NCBI RefSeq assembly: GCF_000725625.1
Contig: NZ_JOHS01000023.1
Span: forward strand, 89,152-153,151
From: Streptomyces sp. NRRL F-6676
GTDB lineage: Bacteria; Actinomycetota; Actinomycetes; Streptomycetales; Streptomycetaceae
DNA length: 64,000 nt
Reading direction: 5' to 3'
Shown here: positions 9,461 to 19,508 of the stretch, one piece after another
How the letters are laid out: each line of letters begins with the position of its first letter
Numbering within the stretch: the first letter of the stretch is position 1
Translations under genes and position numbers: made by a program
Notes under the pieces: generated by a model
Databases searched by the model: none
The model's input: the letters and a program-made list of their open reading frames with translations, nothing else
What the model was told of the DNA's origin: nothing

Positions 9461-9495
9461 TGAGGCTGACCTAACTTAACTGAGGATTACCTCAG
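9461..9495 (-). promoter_or_regulatory. Iron-box-like operator (DmdR/IdeR type) for the efe operon
   Basis: Bases 9461-9479, read on the minus strand, match about 13 of 19 positions of the DmdR/IdeR/DtxR iron-box consensus. Immediately beside it, 9480-9495 forms a perfect palindrome CTGAGG-ATTA-CCTCAG. The two lie 44-80 bp before the efeO start, where a repressor would block transcription when iron is plentiful. The 328-bp gap 9418-9745 shows no other clear feature beyond a G/C-rich block before the next gene. Confidence 0.7.
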
Positions 9496-9745
9496 TCATA
9501 CCCGCAGGAGTCGTGATTCACCTCTCACGGAAGGATCACAGCCACGGCTTGATCTCACTGGCGAAAAGTCGCCCCCAAGCCCAGGTCAAGCAGAGGTCAA
9601 GTCCCCTGGTGGCGCGTCATCTCGGGTGACACACATCACAGAGGGCGCGTGCACCCCCGTAAGGGGCGCGGAACTGTGTTGTCCGCGCGGCTCCGCCGCG
9701 GGGGCGAACCTCCCTCACCCGGACCCGCGATGGTTGAATCCCCCC

Positions 9746-10390
9746 GTGACCGACTACGACGTCCTCCGCGTCTTCTGCGGACCGACCGGCGGCTACGGCA
9801 ACGAACTCGCCGTCGTCCGCGACGGCTCGCTGCTCCCCGGCCGCGAGGACCGCCAGGCCCTCGCCGCGAAACTCGGCTTCAGCGAGACCGTGTTCGTCGA
9901 CGACCCCGAGCGCGGCGTCCTCGACATCTACACCCCCACCCTGCGCCTCCCCTTCGCCGGCCACCCCTGCGTCGGCACGGCCTGGCTCCTGGACGTCCCC
10001 GAACTGGTCACCCCCGCGGGAACGGTCGGCACCCGCCTGGACGGCGAGTTCACGTGGATCGAGGCCCGCCCGGAATGGGCCCCGCCCCGCACACTGCGCC
10101 AGTACGCGACGGCGGCGGAGATCGACGCCCTGCCCGTCCCGCCCTCCGGGGAGTGGATCTACGCCTGGGCCTGGCAGGACGAGCCGGCCGGCCGCGTCCG
10201 CGCCCGCGCGTTCCCCGGCCGCGACGACGGGATCGAGGAGGACGAGGCGACGGGCGCCGCCGCCCTCCTCCTCACCGCCCGACTGGGCCGAGCCCTCAAC
10301 ATCACCCAGGGCAAGGGCTCCCAACTCCTCACGGCCCCCCAGCCGGAGGGGTGGGTCGAGGTGGGCGGCCGGGTGGTCCTGGAACGCTGA
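9746..10390 (+). CDS. PhzF-family isomerase/epimerase-like protein
   Basis: Resembles the phenazine biosynthesis PhzF fold: a catalytic-region Glu in FSETVFV, the conserved FAGHPCVGTAWLL motif, and a C-terminal DEATGAAA motif matching the family's E/DPATGSA loop. At 214 residues it is shorter than typical PhzF proteins (about 260-300), because the domain linker and the second lobe are compressed. No other phenazine genes are nearby, so a general isomerase role is more likely. The start is GTG 9746. Confidence 0.8.
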   Translation: MTDYDVLRVFCGPTGGYGNELAVVRDGSLLPGREDRQALAAKLGFSETVFVDDPERGVLDIYTPTLRLPFAGHPCVGTAWLLDVPELVTPAGTVGTRLDGEFTWIEARPEWAPPRTLRQYATAAEIDALPVPPSGEWIYAWAWQDEPAGRVRARAFPGRDDGIEEDEATGAAALLLTARLGRALNITQGKGSQLLTAPQPEGWVEVGGRVVLER

Positions 10391-10480
10391 CCCGGCGTCA
10401 GCCGATGCCACCGCCGACGAAGGCGTTCCGGGCGTCCCGCCCGAACGGCAGCGCGTCACCGGCGCGCGGCGGCGCGGCCG

Positions 10481-11338
10481 TCACGGCAGCGTCAGGATGT
10501 CCGCGCCCGTCTCCGTGACCACCAGCGTGTGCTCGAACTGGGCCGTCCGCTTGCGGTCCGCCGTGACGACCGTCCAGCCGTCGTCCCACATCTCGTACTC
10601 GTGCGTGCCCAGCGTCAGCATCGGCTCGATCGTGAACGTCATCCCCGGCCGCATCACCGTCGTCGCCTGCGGGCTGTCGTAGTGCGGGACGATCAGGCCG
10701 GAGTGGAACGAGGTGTTGATGCCGTGGCCCGTGAAGTCCCGTACGACTCCGTAGCCGAAGCGCTTGGCGTACGACTCGATGACCCGCCCGATGATGTTGA
10801 GCTGCCGGCCCGGCCGGACCGCCTTGATCGCGCGGTTCAGGCACTCCCGGGTGCGCTCCACCAGCAGCCGCGACTGCTCGTCGACGTCCCCGACGAGATA
10901 CGTGGCGTTGTTGTCGCCGTGCACCCCGCCGATGTACGCCGTCACGTCCAGGTTGACGATGTCGCCGTCCCGCAGCACCGTCGAGTCGGGGATGCCGTGG
11001 CAGATGACCTCGTTGACGGACGTGCACAGCGACTTGGGGAAACCGCGGTAGCCGAGGGTGGACGGGTACGCCCCGTGGTCGCACATGTACGCGTGCGCCA
11101 CCTCGTCGAGCCGGTCCGTGGTCACCCCGGGGGCGATGTGCTTGGCCGCCTCCTCCATCGCGCGCGCCGCGATGCGGCCGGCGAGACGCATCGCCTCGAC
11201 GGTCTCCGGGGTCTGCACCTCCGGGCCCGTGTACGGCGTCGGCGCGGGCTTGCCGACGTACTCGGGGCGGCGGATGTTGCCGGGGACGGAGCGGGCGGGG
11301 GAGAGCTCTCCGGGGGCGAGCAGCGACTGACCAGACAT
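10481..11338 (-). CDS. map: Type I methionine aminopeptidase
   Basis: Removes the initiator methionine from nascent proteins. The ~285-residue protein contains the pita-bread metal ligands: Asp in NLDVTAY, Asp in VHGDNN, His in FTGHGI, Glu in TIEPML, and Glu in FEHTL, plus the substrate-pocket segment EVICHGIPD. Like other actinobacterial MetAP copies, it has an N-terminal extension of about 40 residues. ATG 11338 starts [10 protein letters not shown]. The gene is divergent from a small conserved gene. Confidence 0.95.
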   Translation of the reverse strand: MSGQSLLAPGELSPARSVPGNIRRPEYVGKPAPTPYTGPEVQTPETVEAMRLAGRIAARAMEEAAKHIAPGVTTDRLDEVAHAYMCDHGAYPSTLGYRGFPKSLCTSVNEVICHGIPDSTVLRDGDIVNLDVTAYIGGVHGDNNATYLVGDVDEQSRLLVERTRECLNRAIKAVRPGRQLNIIGRVIESYAKRFGYGVVRDFTGHGINTSFHSGLIVPHYDSPQATTVMRPGMTFTIEPMLTLGTHEYEMWDDGWTVVTADRKRTAQFEHTLVVTETGADILTLP

Positions 11339-11407
11339 GTCGGCGAGTGTATCCAGCGGGGTTGGGGGGACGATGGCGGTGGTGAAGTGGTGAAAGGAGC
11401 TGTGACC

Positions 11408-11650
11408 ATGGCCCTGTTCAAGAAGCGGACCGCCGGGAAGCCCGGAGAGTGGTTCTACTGCTTGCAGCACAAGAAGGTGGAGGAGGGGCCGGAGTGTCCG
11501 GCGAAGGACCGCTTCGGGCCGTACGCGTCGCCCGAGGAGGCGCGGCACGCGATGGAGACGGCGCGGGAGCGGGATCTGGAGTGGGAGACCGATCCTCGGT
11601 GGCATGACGGAGGCGAGGGAACCGACGGGGGTGCTTCGGGGCGGGGGTGA
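11408..11650 (+). CDS. Small conserved hypothetical protein
   Basis: An 80-residue hydrophilic protein starting [18 protein letters not shown]. The AAGGAG site lies 8 nt before ATG 11408; a GTG two codons upstream is too close to the site. It has a Cys-x-x-His then Cys pattern ([14 protein letters not shown]) that could bind a metal, then an acidic, Trp-containing tail. It is divergent from map with a short intergenic space. The function is unknown. Confidence 0.75.
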   Translation: MALFKKRTAGKPGEWFYCLQHKKVEEGPECPAKDRFGPYASPEEARHAMETARERDLEWETDPRWHDGGEGTDGGASGRG

Positions 11651-11681
11651 GTGAGGGTCGGCACGGCCCCGCACTCCTTAA

Positions 11682-13049
11682 TCAGGGCGAGCCTGCCGCC
11701 CGGCGGCTCAGCGCGTGTTCGTTTGTGCGGGCGTCGTAGTGCATCAGGGCCGGGAGGAACACGGCCAGCGCCCCCACCGCCGCCACGCATGCCGCGCCGC
11801 CCGTCCAGACCGAGGCGCGGACGCCCAGCAGTGCCGCCGCGCCGCCCGCCCGTACCTGGCCCAGCTGCGGGCCCGCCGAGTACGACAGGAGTTCGATGCC
11901 GGCGAGGCGGCCGCGCAGGGCGTCGGGAATCGTCTGGTTCCAGATGGCGCCGCGGAAGATGCCGCTGACCATGTCGCAGCCCCCGGCCACGGTGAGGAAC
12001 AGCAGCACCAGCCACACCTCGCGCACCGTGCCCGCCGCCACCACCGCGAGGCCCCAGCCGGCCGCCGCGACAACCACCATCCGGCCGTGCCGGTGCACCC
12101 GCGAGGTCCAGCCGCTGGTCAGCGACACCAGCAGCGAACCGGCCGGCAGGCTCGCGTACATCAGGCCCAGCGACCACGCGGCGTCCAGCTCGTCCGCGAG
12201 GAACGGCAGCACCGCCAGCGGCATCGCGAAGAACATGGCCGCGAGGTCGACGGCGTACGTGCCCAGCAGCTCCTTGCGGCCCCACGCGTACCGCGCGCCC
12301 TCCGCGATCGTCCGCAGCGACGGCCGGGCCGCCTCCCGCGCGGCGGGCGCGGCGGCCAGCCGCCACCCCAGCGCCACGGACACCGCGAACGTCAGCGCGT
12401 CGGCGGCGTACGCCCAGCCCAGCCCCGCGTACGCCACGACGATCCCGGCCACCGCCGGGCCGGCCACCCCGCCGACCGTCCACCGCAGACTGTTCAGCGA
12501 GACCGCCGCCGTGAGGTGCTCGTGCGCCACGACCCGAGGCAGCAGCGCGTCCAGCGCCGGCCGCTGCACCGCGGCGAGCGCGGAGGACAGCGCGGCGACG
12601 GCGTACAGCGGCCACACCAGCGGCCGGGGCAGCACCGCGTTCACCAGCAGGACGGCGCTCAGCAGGCCCAGGCCCGCCTCGGTGCCGAGGATCAGCCGCC
12701 GCTTGTCCAGCGCGTCCGCGAGCGCGCCGCCGTAGAGTCCGCACACGATCAGCGGAACGAGTTCGACGGCGCCGATCGCGCCGACGGCCGCCGCGGAGCC
12801 GGTGAGCTCCTTGAGCTGCACGGGGAGTGCGACAAGGGTCAGGAAGCTGCCGAAGTTGGTGACAAGCCCGGCCAGCCACATCCGGCGGAAGTCCGCGGAG
12901 GCGCGCCAGGGCGCCAGGTCCGGCAGCAGCGCCCGCCGGCGCGATCCGGGGCGCGTCGGCGGCGTGACGGGAGACGCCGGTGGGTCCTCGGCCCCGGCCG
13001 GGACCGGCGGCGCGGTGGCGGGCGCGGGGGTGGCGGTGTCGTCGGTCAC
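11682..13049 (-). CDS. MFS exporter (EntS/MFS_3-type)
   Basis: 455 residues with about 12 hydrophobic segments after a proline-rich cytoplasmic N terminus. MFS landmarks are GGALADALDKRRL in the loop after helix 2 and FRRMWLAG at the beginning, the layout of enterobactin-exporter-like (EntS) proteins. Substrate unknown. The start is GTG 13049; it is divergent from npdG. Confidence 0.85.
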   Translation of the reverse strand: MTDDTATPAPATAPPVPAGAEDPPASPVTPPTRPGSRRRALLPDLAPWRASADFRRMWLAGLVTNFGSFLTLVALPVQLKELTGSAAAVGAIGAVELVPLIVCGLYGGALADALDKRRLILGTEAGLGLLSAVLLVNAVLPRPLVWPLYAVAALSSALAAVQRPALDALLPRVVAHEHLTAAVSLNSLRWTVGGVAGPAVAGIVVAYAGLGWAYAADALTFAVSVALGWRLAAAPAAREAARPSLRTIAEGARYAWGRKELLGTYAVDLAAMFFAMPLAVLPFLADELDAAWSLGLMYASLPAGSLLVSLTSGWTSRVHRHGRMVVVAAAGWGLAVVAAGTVREVWLVLLFLTVAGGCDMVSGIFRGAIWNQTIPDALRGRLAGIELLSYSAGPQLGQVRAGGAAALLGVRASVWTGGAACVAAVGALAVFLPALMHYDARTNEHALSRRAAGSP

Positions 13050-13138
13050 GACGGGCCATGTTCGGGCCCCGGCGGGCGGGGGACAACCGAATTACCGCCT
13101 GCCCCGGACCCGTGGGGCCGAGCACGTAGAGTCGGCGC

Positions 13139-13888
13139 ATGACCTCCAGCGACAGCGCACCCCCCGCTTCCGACGCGTCCGGGAAGGCCCCCGAGCAGAC
13201 CCCCGCCAAAGCCCCCGCCAAGGACCCCTGGGACCTGCCCGACGTCTCCGGGCTGGTCGTCGGCGTCCTGGGCGGCACCGGGCCCCAGGGCCGCGGCCTG
13301 GCCTACCGGCTCGCCCGGGCCGGCCAGCAGGTGATCGTCGGCTCCCGCGCCGCCGACCGGGCCCGGGCCGCCGCCGCGGAACTCGGCCACGGCGTCGAGG
13401 GCGCCGACAACGCCGAGTGCGCGCGGCGCAGCGACATCGTCATCGTCGCCGTGCCGTGGGAGGGCCACGGCGACACCCTCGCCTCGCTGCGGGAGGAACT
13501 CACCGGCAAGCTCGTCGTCGACTGCGTCAACCCGCTCGGCTTCGACAAGAAGGGCGCCTACGCGCTGAAGCCGGAGGAGGGCAGCGCCGCCGAGCAGGCC
13601 GCCGCGCTGCTGCCGGACGCGCGCGTCACCGCCGCCTTCCACCATCTCTCGGCCGTCCTGCTCCAGGACCCGGACGTCGAGGAGATCGACACCGACGTGA
13701 TGGTGCTCGGCGAGGTGCGCGCGGACGTGGAGCTCGTCCAGGCGCTGGCCTGCCGCATCCCCGGCATGCGGGGCATCTTCGCCGGGCGGCTGCGCAACGC
13801 GCACCAGGTCGAGTCCCTGGTCGCCAACCTGATCTCGGTCAACCGCCGGTACAAGGCGCATGCGGGGGTCCGGCTGACGGACGTGTGA
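13139..13888 (+). CDS. npdG: NADPH-dependent F420 reductase
   Basis: Transfers hydride between NADP(H) and coenzyme F420, supplying reduced F420 in actinobacteria. The 249-residue Rossmann protein shows the NADP loop VGVLGGTGPQGRGLA after a ~35-residue Ala/Pro-rich N extension, and the pattern IVIVAVPWEGH. The C-terminal ~100 residues include FHHLSAVLLQDP, typical of the family. ATG at 13139. Confidence 0.92.
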   Translation: MTSSDSAPPASDASGKAPEQTPAKAPAKDPWDLPDVSGLVVGVLGGTGPQGRGLAYRLARAGQQVIVGSRAADRARAAAAELGHGVEGADNAECARRSDIVIVAVPWEGHGDTLASLREELTGKLVVDCVNPLGFDKKGAYALKPEEGSAAEQAAALLPDARVTAAFHHLSAVLLQDPDVEEIDTDVMVLGEVRADVELVQALACRIPGMRGIFAGRLRNAHQVESLVANLISVNRRYKAHAGVRLTDV

Positions 13889-14001
13889 GGGGGGCGGGGG
13901 ACACCCGGGGGCATGGGGGACACTGGAGACCGCAGCAGCAATACCCGCGGTCCCCGCCTTTTCGGTACCGCAGTGTCGTCACGTCCCCGACAGGAGACCC
14001 C

Positions 14002-14220
14002 GTGCCCCCCTTGCTCCCACCCGACCCGTCCCGGCGACTGGCCCTCTACGCCCTCGTCGTCTGCGTCCTCTCCGTGGCCGCCGCCGTCGTCTCGTTCGTC
14101 CGGGGCAGCTGGCTGGGGATCGTATGGGTGCTGCTCGCGGGCCTGTCGTCGAACATGACGTGGTACTACGTCCGCCGCGACCGGGCCGCCGCGCGCGAGC
14201 AGCGGTCCGTCACCGGCTGA
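14002..14220 (+). CDS. Small two-helix membrane protein
   Basis: 72 residues, GTG start with AGGAG about 7 nt upstream. Two hydrophobic helices (ALYALVVCVLSVAAAVVSFV and IVWVLLAGLSSNMTWYYV) are followed by a basic tail. Similar small membrane proteins are common in Streptomyces. Function unknown; it is convergent with the M50 protease gene. Confidence 0.65.
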   Translation: MPPLLPPDPSRRLALYALVVCVLSVAAAVVSFVRGSWLGIVWVLLAGLSSNMTWYYVRRDRAAAREQRSVTG

Positions 14221-14254
14221 GTCCGCCACCGGGCGGCCGCCAGCCACGGCCGCC

Positions 14255-15055
14255 TCACTGACCGACCGCGCAGTACGGGTCGCTGTCGCGCCAGAAGCGG
14301 AACAGGTCGTAGCCGCAGTACGTCGAGAAGTCGTCGATGCCGAGGCCGCGCAGCAACGCGTTGATCCCGTCGAAGAACGTGTCGTTCACGGACGGGATCC
14401 ACAGCACCACGAACACGAACAGCAGTCCGAACGGGGCGAACGGCTCCATCTGGCGCCGGGCGTTGTGCGACAGCCACGGCTCGATCACGCCGTAGCCGTC
14501 GAGCCCCGGCACCGGCAGCAGGTTCAGGATCGCCGCGGTGACCTGGAGCAGCGCGAGGAACGCCAGCGCGTAGCGGAAGGCGCGCGGCACGCCGTCCAGC
14601 GCGTCCAGCCAGAACGGGACCGTGCACAGGACGGCGAACAGGACGTTGGCCAGCGGGCCCGCCGCCGAGATCGCGCTGTGCTTCCAGCGGCCGCGTATGT
14701 GCCCGCGCTCGACGAAGACGGCACCGCCCGGCAGGCCGATGCCGCCCATGATCATGAAGAGCACCGGCAGCACGATGCTGAGCAGGGCGTGCGTGTACTT
14801 CAGCGGGTTGAGCGTGAGGTAGCCCTTGGCGCCGATGGTGAAGTCGCCGCTGTGCAGGGCGGTGCGGGCGTGCGCGTACTCGTGCAGACAGAGGGAGACG
14901 ATCCAGGCGGCCGTCACGAACAGGAAGACGGCCACGCCCGGCTGCTCGGCGAACCCGGTCCAGGTGGCCCACCCGGTGACCGCGGTGACGGCCAGGATGC
15001 CCAGGAAGACGGGGCTGATCCTCCGGTCGCTGCGGCGGGCGGCGGCGGTGCTCAT
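14255..15055 (-). CDS. Site-2-protease-family (M50) membrane metalloprotease
   Basis: Intramembrane zinc protease of 266 residues. The zinc motif HExxH appears as CLHEYAHA in an early helix and the third-ligand motif NPDG-like as PVPGLDGYG in a later helix, with about five to six membrane segments. Members cleave membrane-anchored regulators or have unknown roles; no anti-sigma substrate lies next to it. ATG 15055. Confidence 0.85.
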   Translation of the reverse strand: MSTAAARRSDRRISPVFLGILAVTAVTGWATWTGFAEQPGVAVFLFVTAAWIVSLCLHEYAHARTALHSGDFTIGAKGYLTLNPLKYTHALLSIVLPVLFMIMGGIGLPGGAVFVERGHIRGRWKHSAISAAGPLANVLFAVLCTVPFWLDALDGVPRAFRYALAFLALLQVTAAILNLLPVPGLDGYGVIEPWLSHNARRQMEPFAPFGLLFVFVVLWIPSVNDTFFDGINALLRGLGIDDFSTYCGYDLFRFWRDSDPYCAVGQ

Positions 15056-15252
15056 GGGGAAGGGGCTCCTGGGGTGCGTCGTCGGGACGTCCGTGGGTGC
15101 GGAACGTGCGTGGGCGGAACGACCGTACAGGTGATGCGGCGATGTGGGGAGAACGATCCGGGAGGCGGTGGGGGTTCCCCGCGGTGGCCGCGGCCCGGCG
15201 GGGCGGACCCTTGGTGAAACCCGGGGGCGGAGGGAACGCGTCCCCAGGGACA

Positions 15253-18200
15253 ATGGACCCCGTGCGCTACCGCATCCTCGGCACCACCCAGGCACTCCGC
15301 CCCGACGGCACGCCCGTCCCGGTCGGCGGGGCGCGGCTGCGTGCCCTGCTGACCGTGCTCGCCCTGCGGCCCGGGCGGGCCGTGCCGGCCGGGCTCCTCG
15401 TCGAGGAGGTGTGGACCGGCGCCCCGCCCGCCGACGCGCCGGGCGCGCTCCAGGCGCTGGTGGGGCGGCTGCGGCGGGCGCTGGGCGCGGGCGCGGTGGA
15501 GTCGGCGGACGGGGGCTACCGGCTCGCGGCGGTCGCCGACGACGTCGACCTGCACCGCTTCGAACGGCTCACCGGGGAGGGGCTGCGGGCGCTGGCCGAC
15601 GGCGACGCCACGAAGGCCGCCGCCGTCCTGGACGACGCGCTCGCCCTGTGGCAGGGGCCGCCGCTGGCCGACCTGCCGGACCGCACGGGGGAGTCGGCCC
15701 GCTGGGAGACCCGCCGGCTCGACGCCCGCCGCGCGCGGCTGACGGCCGCGGTGGCGCTGGGCGAGGCGGAGCAGCACCTGCCGGAACTGACCGCGCTGTG
15801 CGATCTGCACCCGCTGGACGAACCGTTGCAGGCCCTGCGCCTGCGCGCGCTGCGGGCGGTCGGCCGCCCGGCGCAGGCCCTGGCCGCGTACGAGGCCGTA
15901 CGCCGTCTGCTCGCCGACCGCCTGGGCTCGGACCCGGGCCCGGAACTCCGCACCCTGCACGCCGAACTGCTGGCCGTCGCCGACGACGGCGCTCCGGCCC
16001 GTGCCCCGGGCGCCGTCCACCCCGATGACGCCGGATCCGGGACAGCGGAAACCGCCGCGGGCACCGCTCCCGGGTCCGCGAGCGCTGCCCCCGCCGAGAG
16101 CCCCCGTACGCCCCCGCCGGGCAACCTCCGGGCCCGGCTCACCTCCTTCGTGGGGCGGGACGGGGACATCGCCGCGTTGCGGCGGGATCTCGGGGCGGCG
16201 CGGCTCGTGACGCTGCTCGGGCCCGGCGGGGCCGGGAAGACGCGGCTGTCGCAGGAGGCGGGGGAGGCCGTCGCCGGAGAGCTGCCCGGCGGGGTGTGGC
16301 TCGCCGAACTCGCCCCCGTGCGCGACCCCGACGCCGTGCCCGAGGCCGTGCTCACCGCGCTCGGCGCACGCGAGACCGTGCTGCGCGGGGCCGGCGCCGA
16401 GGAGATGCGCGCCGCCACCGACGCCCACCGCGACGACCCCGTCACCCGGCTCGTCGAGCACTGCGCCCGCCGCCGCATGCTGCTCATCCTCGACAACTGC
16501 GAGCACGTCGTGGACGCCGCCGCCCGCCTCGCCGAGGAACTCCTCGCCCGCTGCCCCGGCCTGACCGTCCTCGCCACCAGCCGCGAACCCCTCGGCATCG
16601 CGGGGGAGTCGCTGCGCCCCGTGGAGCCCCTGCCGCAGCCGTACGCCCTCGAACTGCTCGCCGACCGCGGCGCCGCCGCCCGCCCCGGCTTCCGGCCCGA
16701 GGACGACCCGGAGGCCGCCGCCGAGATCTGCCGGCGCCTCGACGGACTGCCGCTCGCCATCGAACTGGCCGCCGCCCGGCTGCGCATGCTGACGCTCCGT
16801 CAGATCGCCGACCGGCTCGACGACCGCTTCCGGCTGCTCACCTCCGGCAGCCGCACCGTACTGCCCCGCCAGCAGACCCTGCGTGCCGTCGTCGACTGGT
16901 CCTGGGAACTGCTCGACGACGAGGAGCGCGGCGTCCTGCGCCGGCTGTCGGTGTTCGCCGGCGGCTGCGACCTCGCCGCCGCCGAGGCCGTCTGCGGCCC
17001 CGCCGCCCTGGACGCGCTCGGCTCCCTCGTCGACAAGTCCCTCGTCGTCGCCGCCCCCGCCGAGACAGGCGACGGCGCCGAGATGCGCTACCGGCTCCTG
17101 GAGACCGTCGCCGAGTACGCGGGCGCACGGCTCGACGAGTCCGGGGAGCGCCCGGACACCGAGCGCGCCCACCTCGTCCACTACCGCGAACTCGCCCGCA
17201 CCACCGACCCGTTGCTGCGCGGCGCCGGCCAGCACACCGCGATGGGACGGCTCCAGCAGGAGTACGAGAACATCCGCACCGCACTGCGCCGCGCGGTCGC
17301 CGCCCGCGCCGAGCAGGACGCCCTCTGCCTGGTGCTGTCCCTGATCTGGTACTGGCAGATACGCGACCTGCGGATCGAGGGGCGGACCTGGACCTCCGCC
17401 GTGATGGAGCTCTTCCCCGACCCCTTCGCGGGGCCCGTGCGGCCCGTCCCCGACGTCCTGGAGAGCCCCGTCGGCGCCCGCCCGCCGTTCGCCCCCGGCC
17501 TCCTCGACGAGGCCCGGCGCGGCGTCCACCTGGCCCATCTCGCCTACATGGACATCGAGCTGGGCTCCTGGCAGACCGAAGAGGCCCAGCGCAAGCTGCG
17601 GACCATCGCCGGCACCTACCGGCCGGGCCAGCCGCAGGTCTGCCGCATGCCCGGCAGTCTGTGGTTCTTCGCCGTGCTGCTCACTGGCGAGCTGGACGAC
17701 ATCCGCGGGGTCGTCGACGCGACCGTGGACACCTGCCGCGCGCTGGGCGACGACTGGGACCTGGCCCAGGCGCTGGAGACCCGGGCCAACATCCTCGCCA
17801 ACCGCTCCGACTGGGCGGGCGACGCGACCCGTGACGCGGAGGAGGCGCTGGAGATCTTCACCCGCATCGGGGACGCCTGGGGCGCCGCCGAGGCGCTCTC
17901 CGCCCGCGGCGAGTCCCTGGAGCACACGGGCGCCTATCTGCGCGCCGCCGCCGACTACGAGACGGCGATCGAGCACGCCGACCGGCTCGGTGCCCACGCC
18001 CAGGTCGGCGTCCTGCGGTCCCGGCTCGGCGCCGCGCTGATCGAGGCCGGCCAGGGCGAGCGGGGCGAGCGGCTGCTGCGGCAGGTGATCGAGGAGAACG
18101 CGGGGTCGGTGTCCGAGGGCATGCCCACCGCCCGGCTGTTCCTGGCGCTGTGGCTCGGGCACACCGGCCGGACCGGCGAGGCCCGCGCACAACTGGCCCT

Positions 18201-18657
18201 GCTCCGCGTGGAGTTCAAGGCGGCGGGCTTCCCGGTGTTCGACGGGCTCGTGCTCACCCTCGAAGCCTGGCTGGACGCCCTGGACGAGCGGTACGACGAC
18301 GCACTGGAACGCGTGTGCGAGGCGCTCGACCGCGCCGGCGACCGGCTCACCCATCTGATGGCGCCCCAGCTGGGCTCGACGGGCCTGATCATCGCCGCCC
18401 TCGTCCTGACCGGCCTCGACGGCCGTGACCGCGCGGACGCCGTCCGCTGCCTGGGCGCCGCCGACGCCCTGCTCCCGCCCCGCCAGCTGCTCAACATCGC
18501 GGAACGCGCGAACCGGGAGACCGCCGAGCGGCAGCTCCGCGAGCTGCTCGACGCACCCGCGTACGAGACCGCGTACGCCGAGGGCGGCGGCCTCACCCTG
18601 GAGGAGGCCACCGCCCTCGTACGACGCGGACCGCGGGCCCCCGGCGAGGGGCCCTGA
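15253..18657 (+). CDS. Large AfsR/BTAD-family transcriptional regulator
   Basis: 1134 residues: an N-terminal OmpR-like winged helix (about residues 1-90), a bacterial transcriptional activation domain (about 95-240), a P-loop NTPase of the STAND/NB-ARC type with Walker A GPGGAGKT at about 323-330 and Walker B-like MLLILDNCEH, and a C-terminal TPR-like helical region. AfsR-type proteins activate secondary metabolism or morphology genes on an ATP-dependent signal. ATG 15253 is used; GTG 15262 (VRYRILG) is equally plausible. It is convergent with the ABC exporter, which may be a target; that link is only positional. Confidence 0.9.
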   Translation: MDPVRYRILGTTQALRPDGTPVPVGGARLRALLTVLALRPGRAVPAGLLVEEVWTGAPPADAPGALQALVGRLRRALGAGAVESADGGYRLAAVADDVDLHRFERLTGEGLRALADGDATKAAAVLDDALALWQGPPLADLPDRTGESARWETRRLDARRARLTAAVALGEAEQHLPELTALCDLHPLDEPLQALRLRALRAVGRPAQALAAYEAVRRLLADRLGSDPGPELRTLHAELLAVADDGAPARAPGAVHPDDAGSGTAETAAGTAPGSASAAPAESPRTPPPGNLRARLTSFVGRDGDIAALRRDLGAARLVTLLGPGGAGKTRLSQEAGEAVAGELPGGVWLAELAPVRDPDAVPEAVLTALGARETVLRGAGAEEMRAATDAHRDDPVTRLVEHCARRRMLLILDNCEHVVDAAARLAEELLARCPGLTVLATSREPLGIAGESLRPVEPLPQPYALELLADRGAAARPGFRPEDDPEAAAEICRRLDGLPLAIELAAARLRMLTLRQIADRLDDRFRLLTSGSRTVLPRQQTLRAVVDWSWELLDDEERGVLRRLSVFAGGCDLAAAEAVCGPAALDALGSLVDKSLVVAAPAETGDGAEMRYRLLETVAEYAGARLDESGERPDTERAHLVHYRELARTTDPLLRGAGQHTAMGRLQQEYENIRTALRRAVAARAEQDALCLVLSLIWYWQIRDLRIEGRTWTSAVMELFPDPFAGPVRPVPDVLESPVGARPPFAPGLLDEARRGVHLAHLAYMDIELGSWQTEEAQRKLRTIAGTYRPGQPQVCRMPGSLWFFAVLLTGELDDIRGVVDATVDTCRALGDDWDLAQALETRANILANRSDWAGDATRDAEEALEIFTRIGDAWGAAEALSARGESLEHTGAYLRAAADYETAIEHADRLGAHAQVGVLRSRLGAALIEAGQGERGERLLRQVIEENAGSVSEGMPTARLFLALWLGHTGRTGEARAQLALLRVEFKAAGFPVFDGLVLTLEAWLDALDERYDDALERVCEALDRAGDRLTHLMAPQLGSTGLIIAALVLTGLDGRDRADAVRCLGAADALLPPRQLLNIAERANRETAERQLRELLDAPAYETAYAEGGGLTLEEATALVRRGPRAPGEGP

Positions 18658-18677
18658 CGACGGGCGGACCCGCCGCC

Positions 18678-19508
18678 TCACGCCTTGGTGGAGAACTTGC
18701 GGACCGCGATCGGCATCATGACCGCCGTCAGCACCGCCGACCAGGCGACGGTGATCAGGATGTCGTGGGCCACGGGACCGCCGTTCATCAGCCCCCGCGC
18801 GGCGTCCGCCAGCGAGGACAGCGGGTTGTAGTCGGTGAACGCCTGGAGCCAGCCCGGCATGGTGCTGGTCGGGGCGAAGATGGACGAGCCGAACTGGAGC
18901 GGCATCAGCACGAGGAACCCCATCGCTTGGACGGCCTGGGCGCTCTTCATCACCACACCCAGGGTCAGGAAGATCCACATCACCCCGAAGCCGAACACCA
19001 TCGACAGACCGATGGCCGCGAACAGGCCGGGGACGTCGGACACGGACAGACCGAGCAGGAAGCCGACCACCAGCAGGATCGCGGTGGCCACGAGCATCCG
19101 GCCGATCTCCACCACGATCTTGGCGATCAGCACCGAGGCCCGGCCGATCGGCAACGACCTGAAGCGGTCCATCACCCCGGTCTGGAAGTCCTGGTTGAAA
19201 CCGGTGCCCACGCCCTGCGCGATGTTCATGCCCATCATCGCCATCAGGCCCGGCACCAGGTAGTTGACGTACTCCTGCCGGTTGTCGGCCCCGCTGATCG
19301 CGCCGCCGAAGACGAACACGAACAGCAGACAGAAGACGATCGGGAAGAGCACCGCGTCGAACATCGACTCGGGGTCCTGCCGGATCCACAGCAGATTGCG
19401 GCGGATCAGCGCGCCGGTGTGGCGCAGATGGCCGCGCAGCCCGATCCGGCCGTCGCCGGAGAGCGGGGCGGGCGCGGTGGGGCGCGGGGCGGCGGTGGCG
19501 GCGCTCAT
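18678..19508 (-). CDS. ABC-2 type exporter permease (DrrB-like)
   Basis: 276 residues with a Pro/Ala-rich N terminus and six hydrophobic segments. Family signatures include NLLWIRQDPESMFDAV and the segment GVMDRFRSLPIGRA found in DrrB permeases. It pairs with the ATPase immediately upstream: ATG at 19506-19508 overlaps the ATPase TGA (ATGA), so the two are translationally coupled. A drug or lipid-like substrate is expected, unspecified. Confidence 0.9.
   Translation of the reverse strand: MSAATAAPRPTAPAPLSGDGRIGLRGHLRHTGALIRRNLLWIRQDPESMFDAVLFPIVFCLLFVFVFGGAISGADNRQEYVNYLVPGLMAMMGMNIAQGVGTGFNQDFQTGVMDRFRSLPIGRASVLIAKIVVEIGRMLVATAILLVVGFLLGLSVSDVPGLFAAIGLSMVFGFGVMWIFLTLGVVMKSAQAVQAMGFLVLMPLQFGSSIFAPTSTMPGWLQAFTDYNPLSSLADAARGLMNGGPVAHDILITVAWSAVLTAVMMPIAVRKFSTKA

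Noticed and set aside
9746..10390. Phenazine biosynthesis cluster
   Set aside because: Only a short PhzF-like protein is present; no phzA-G genes.
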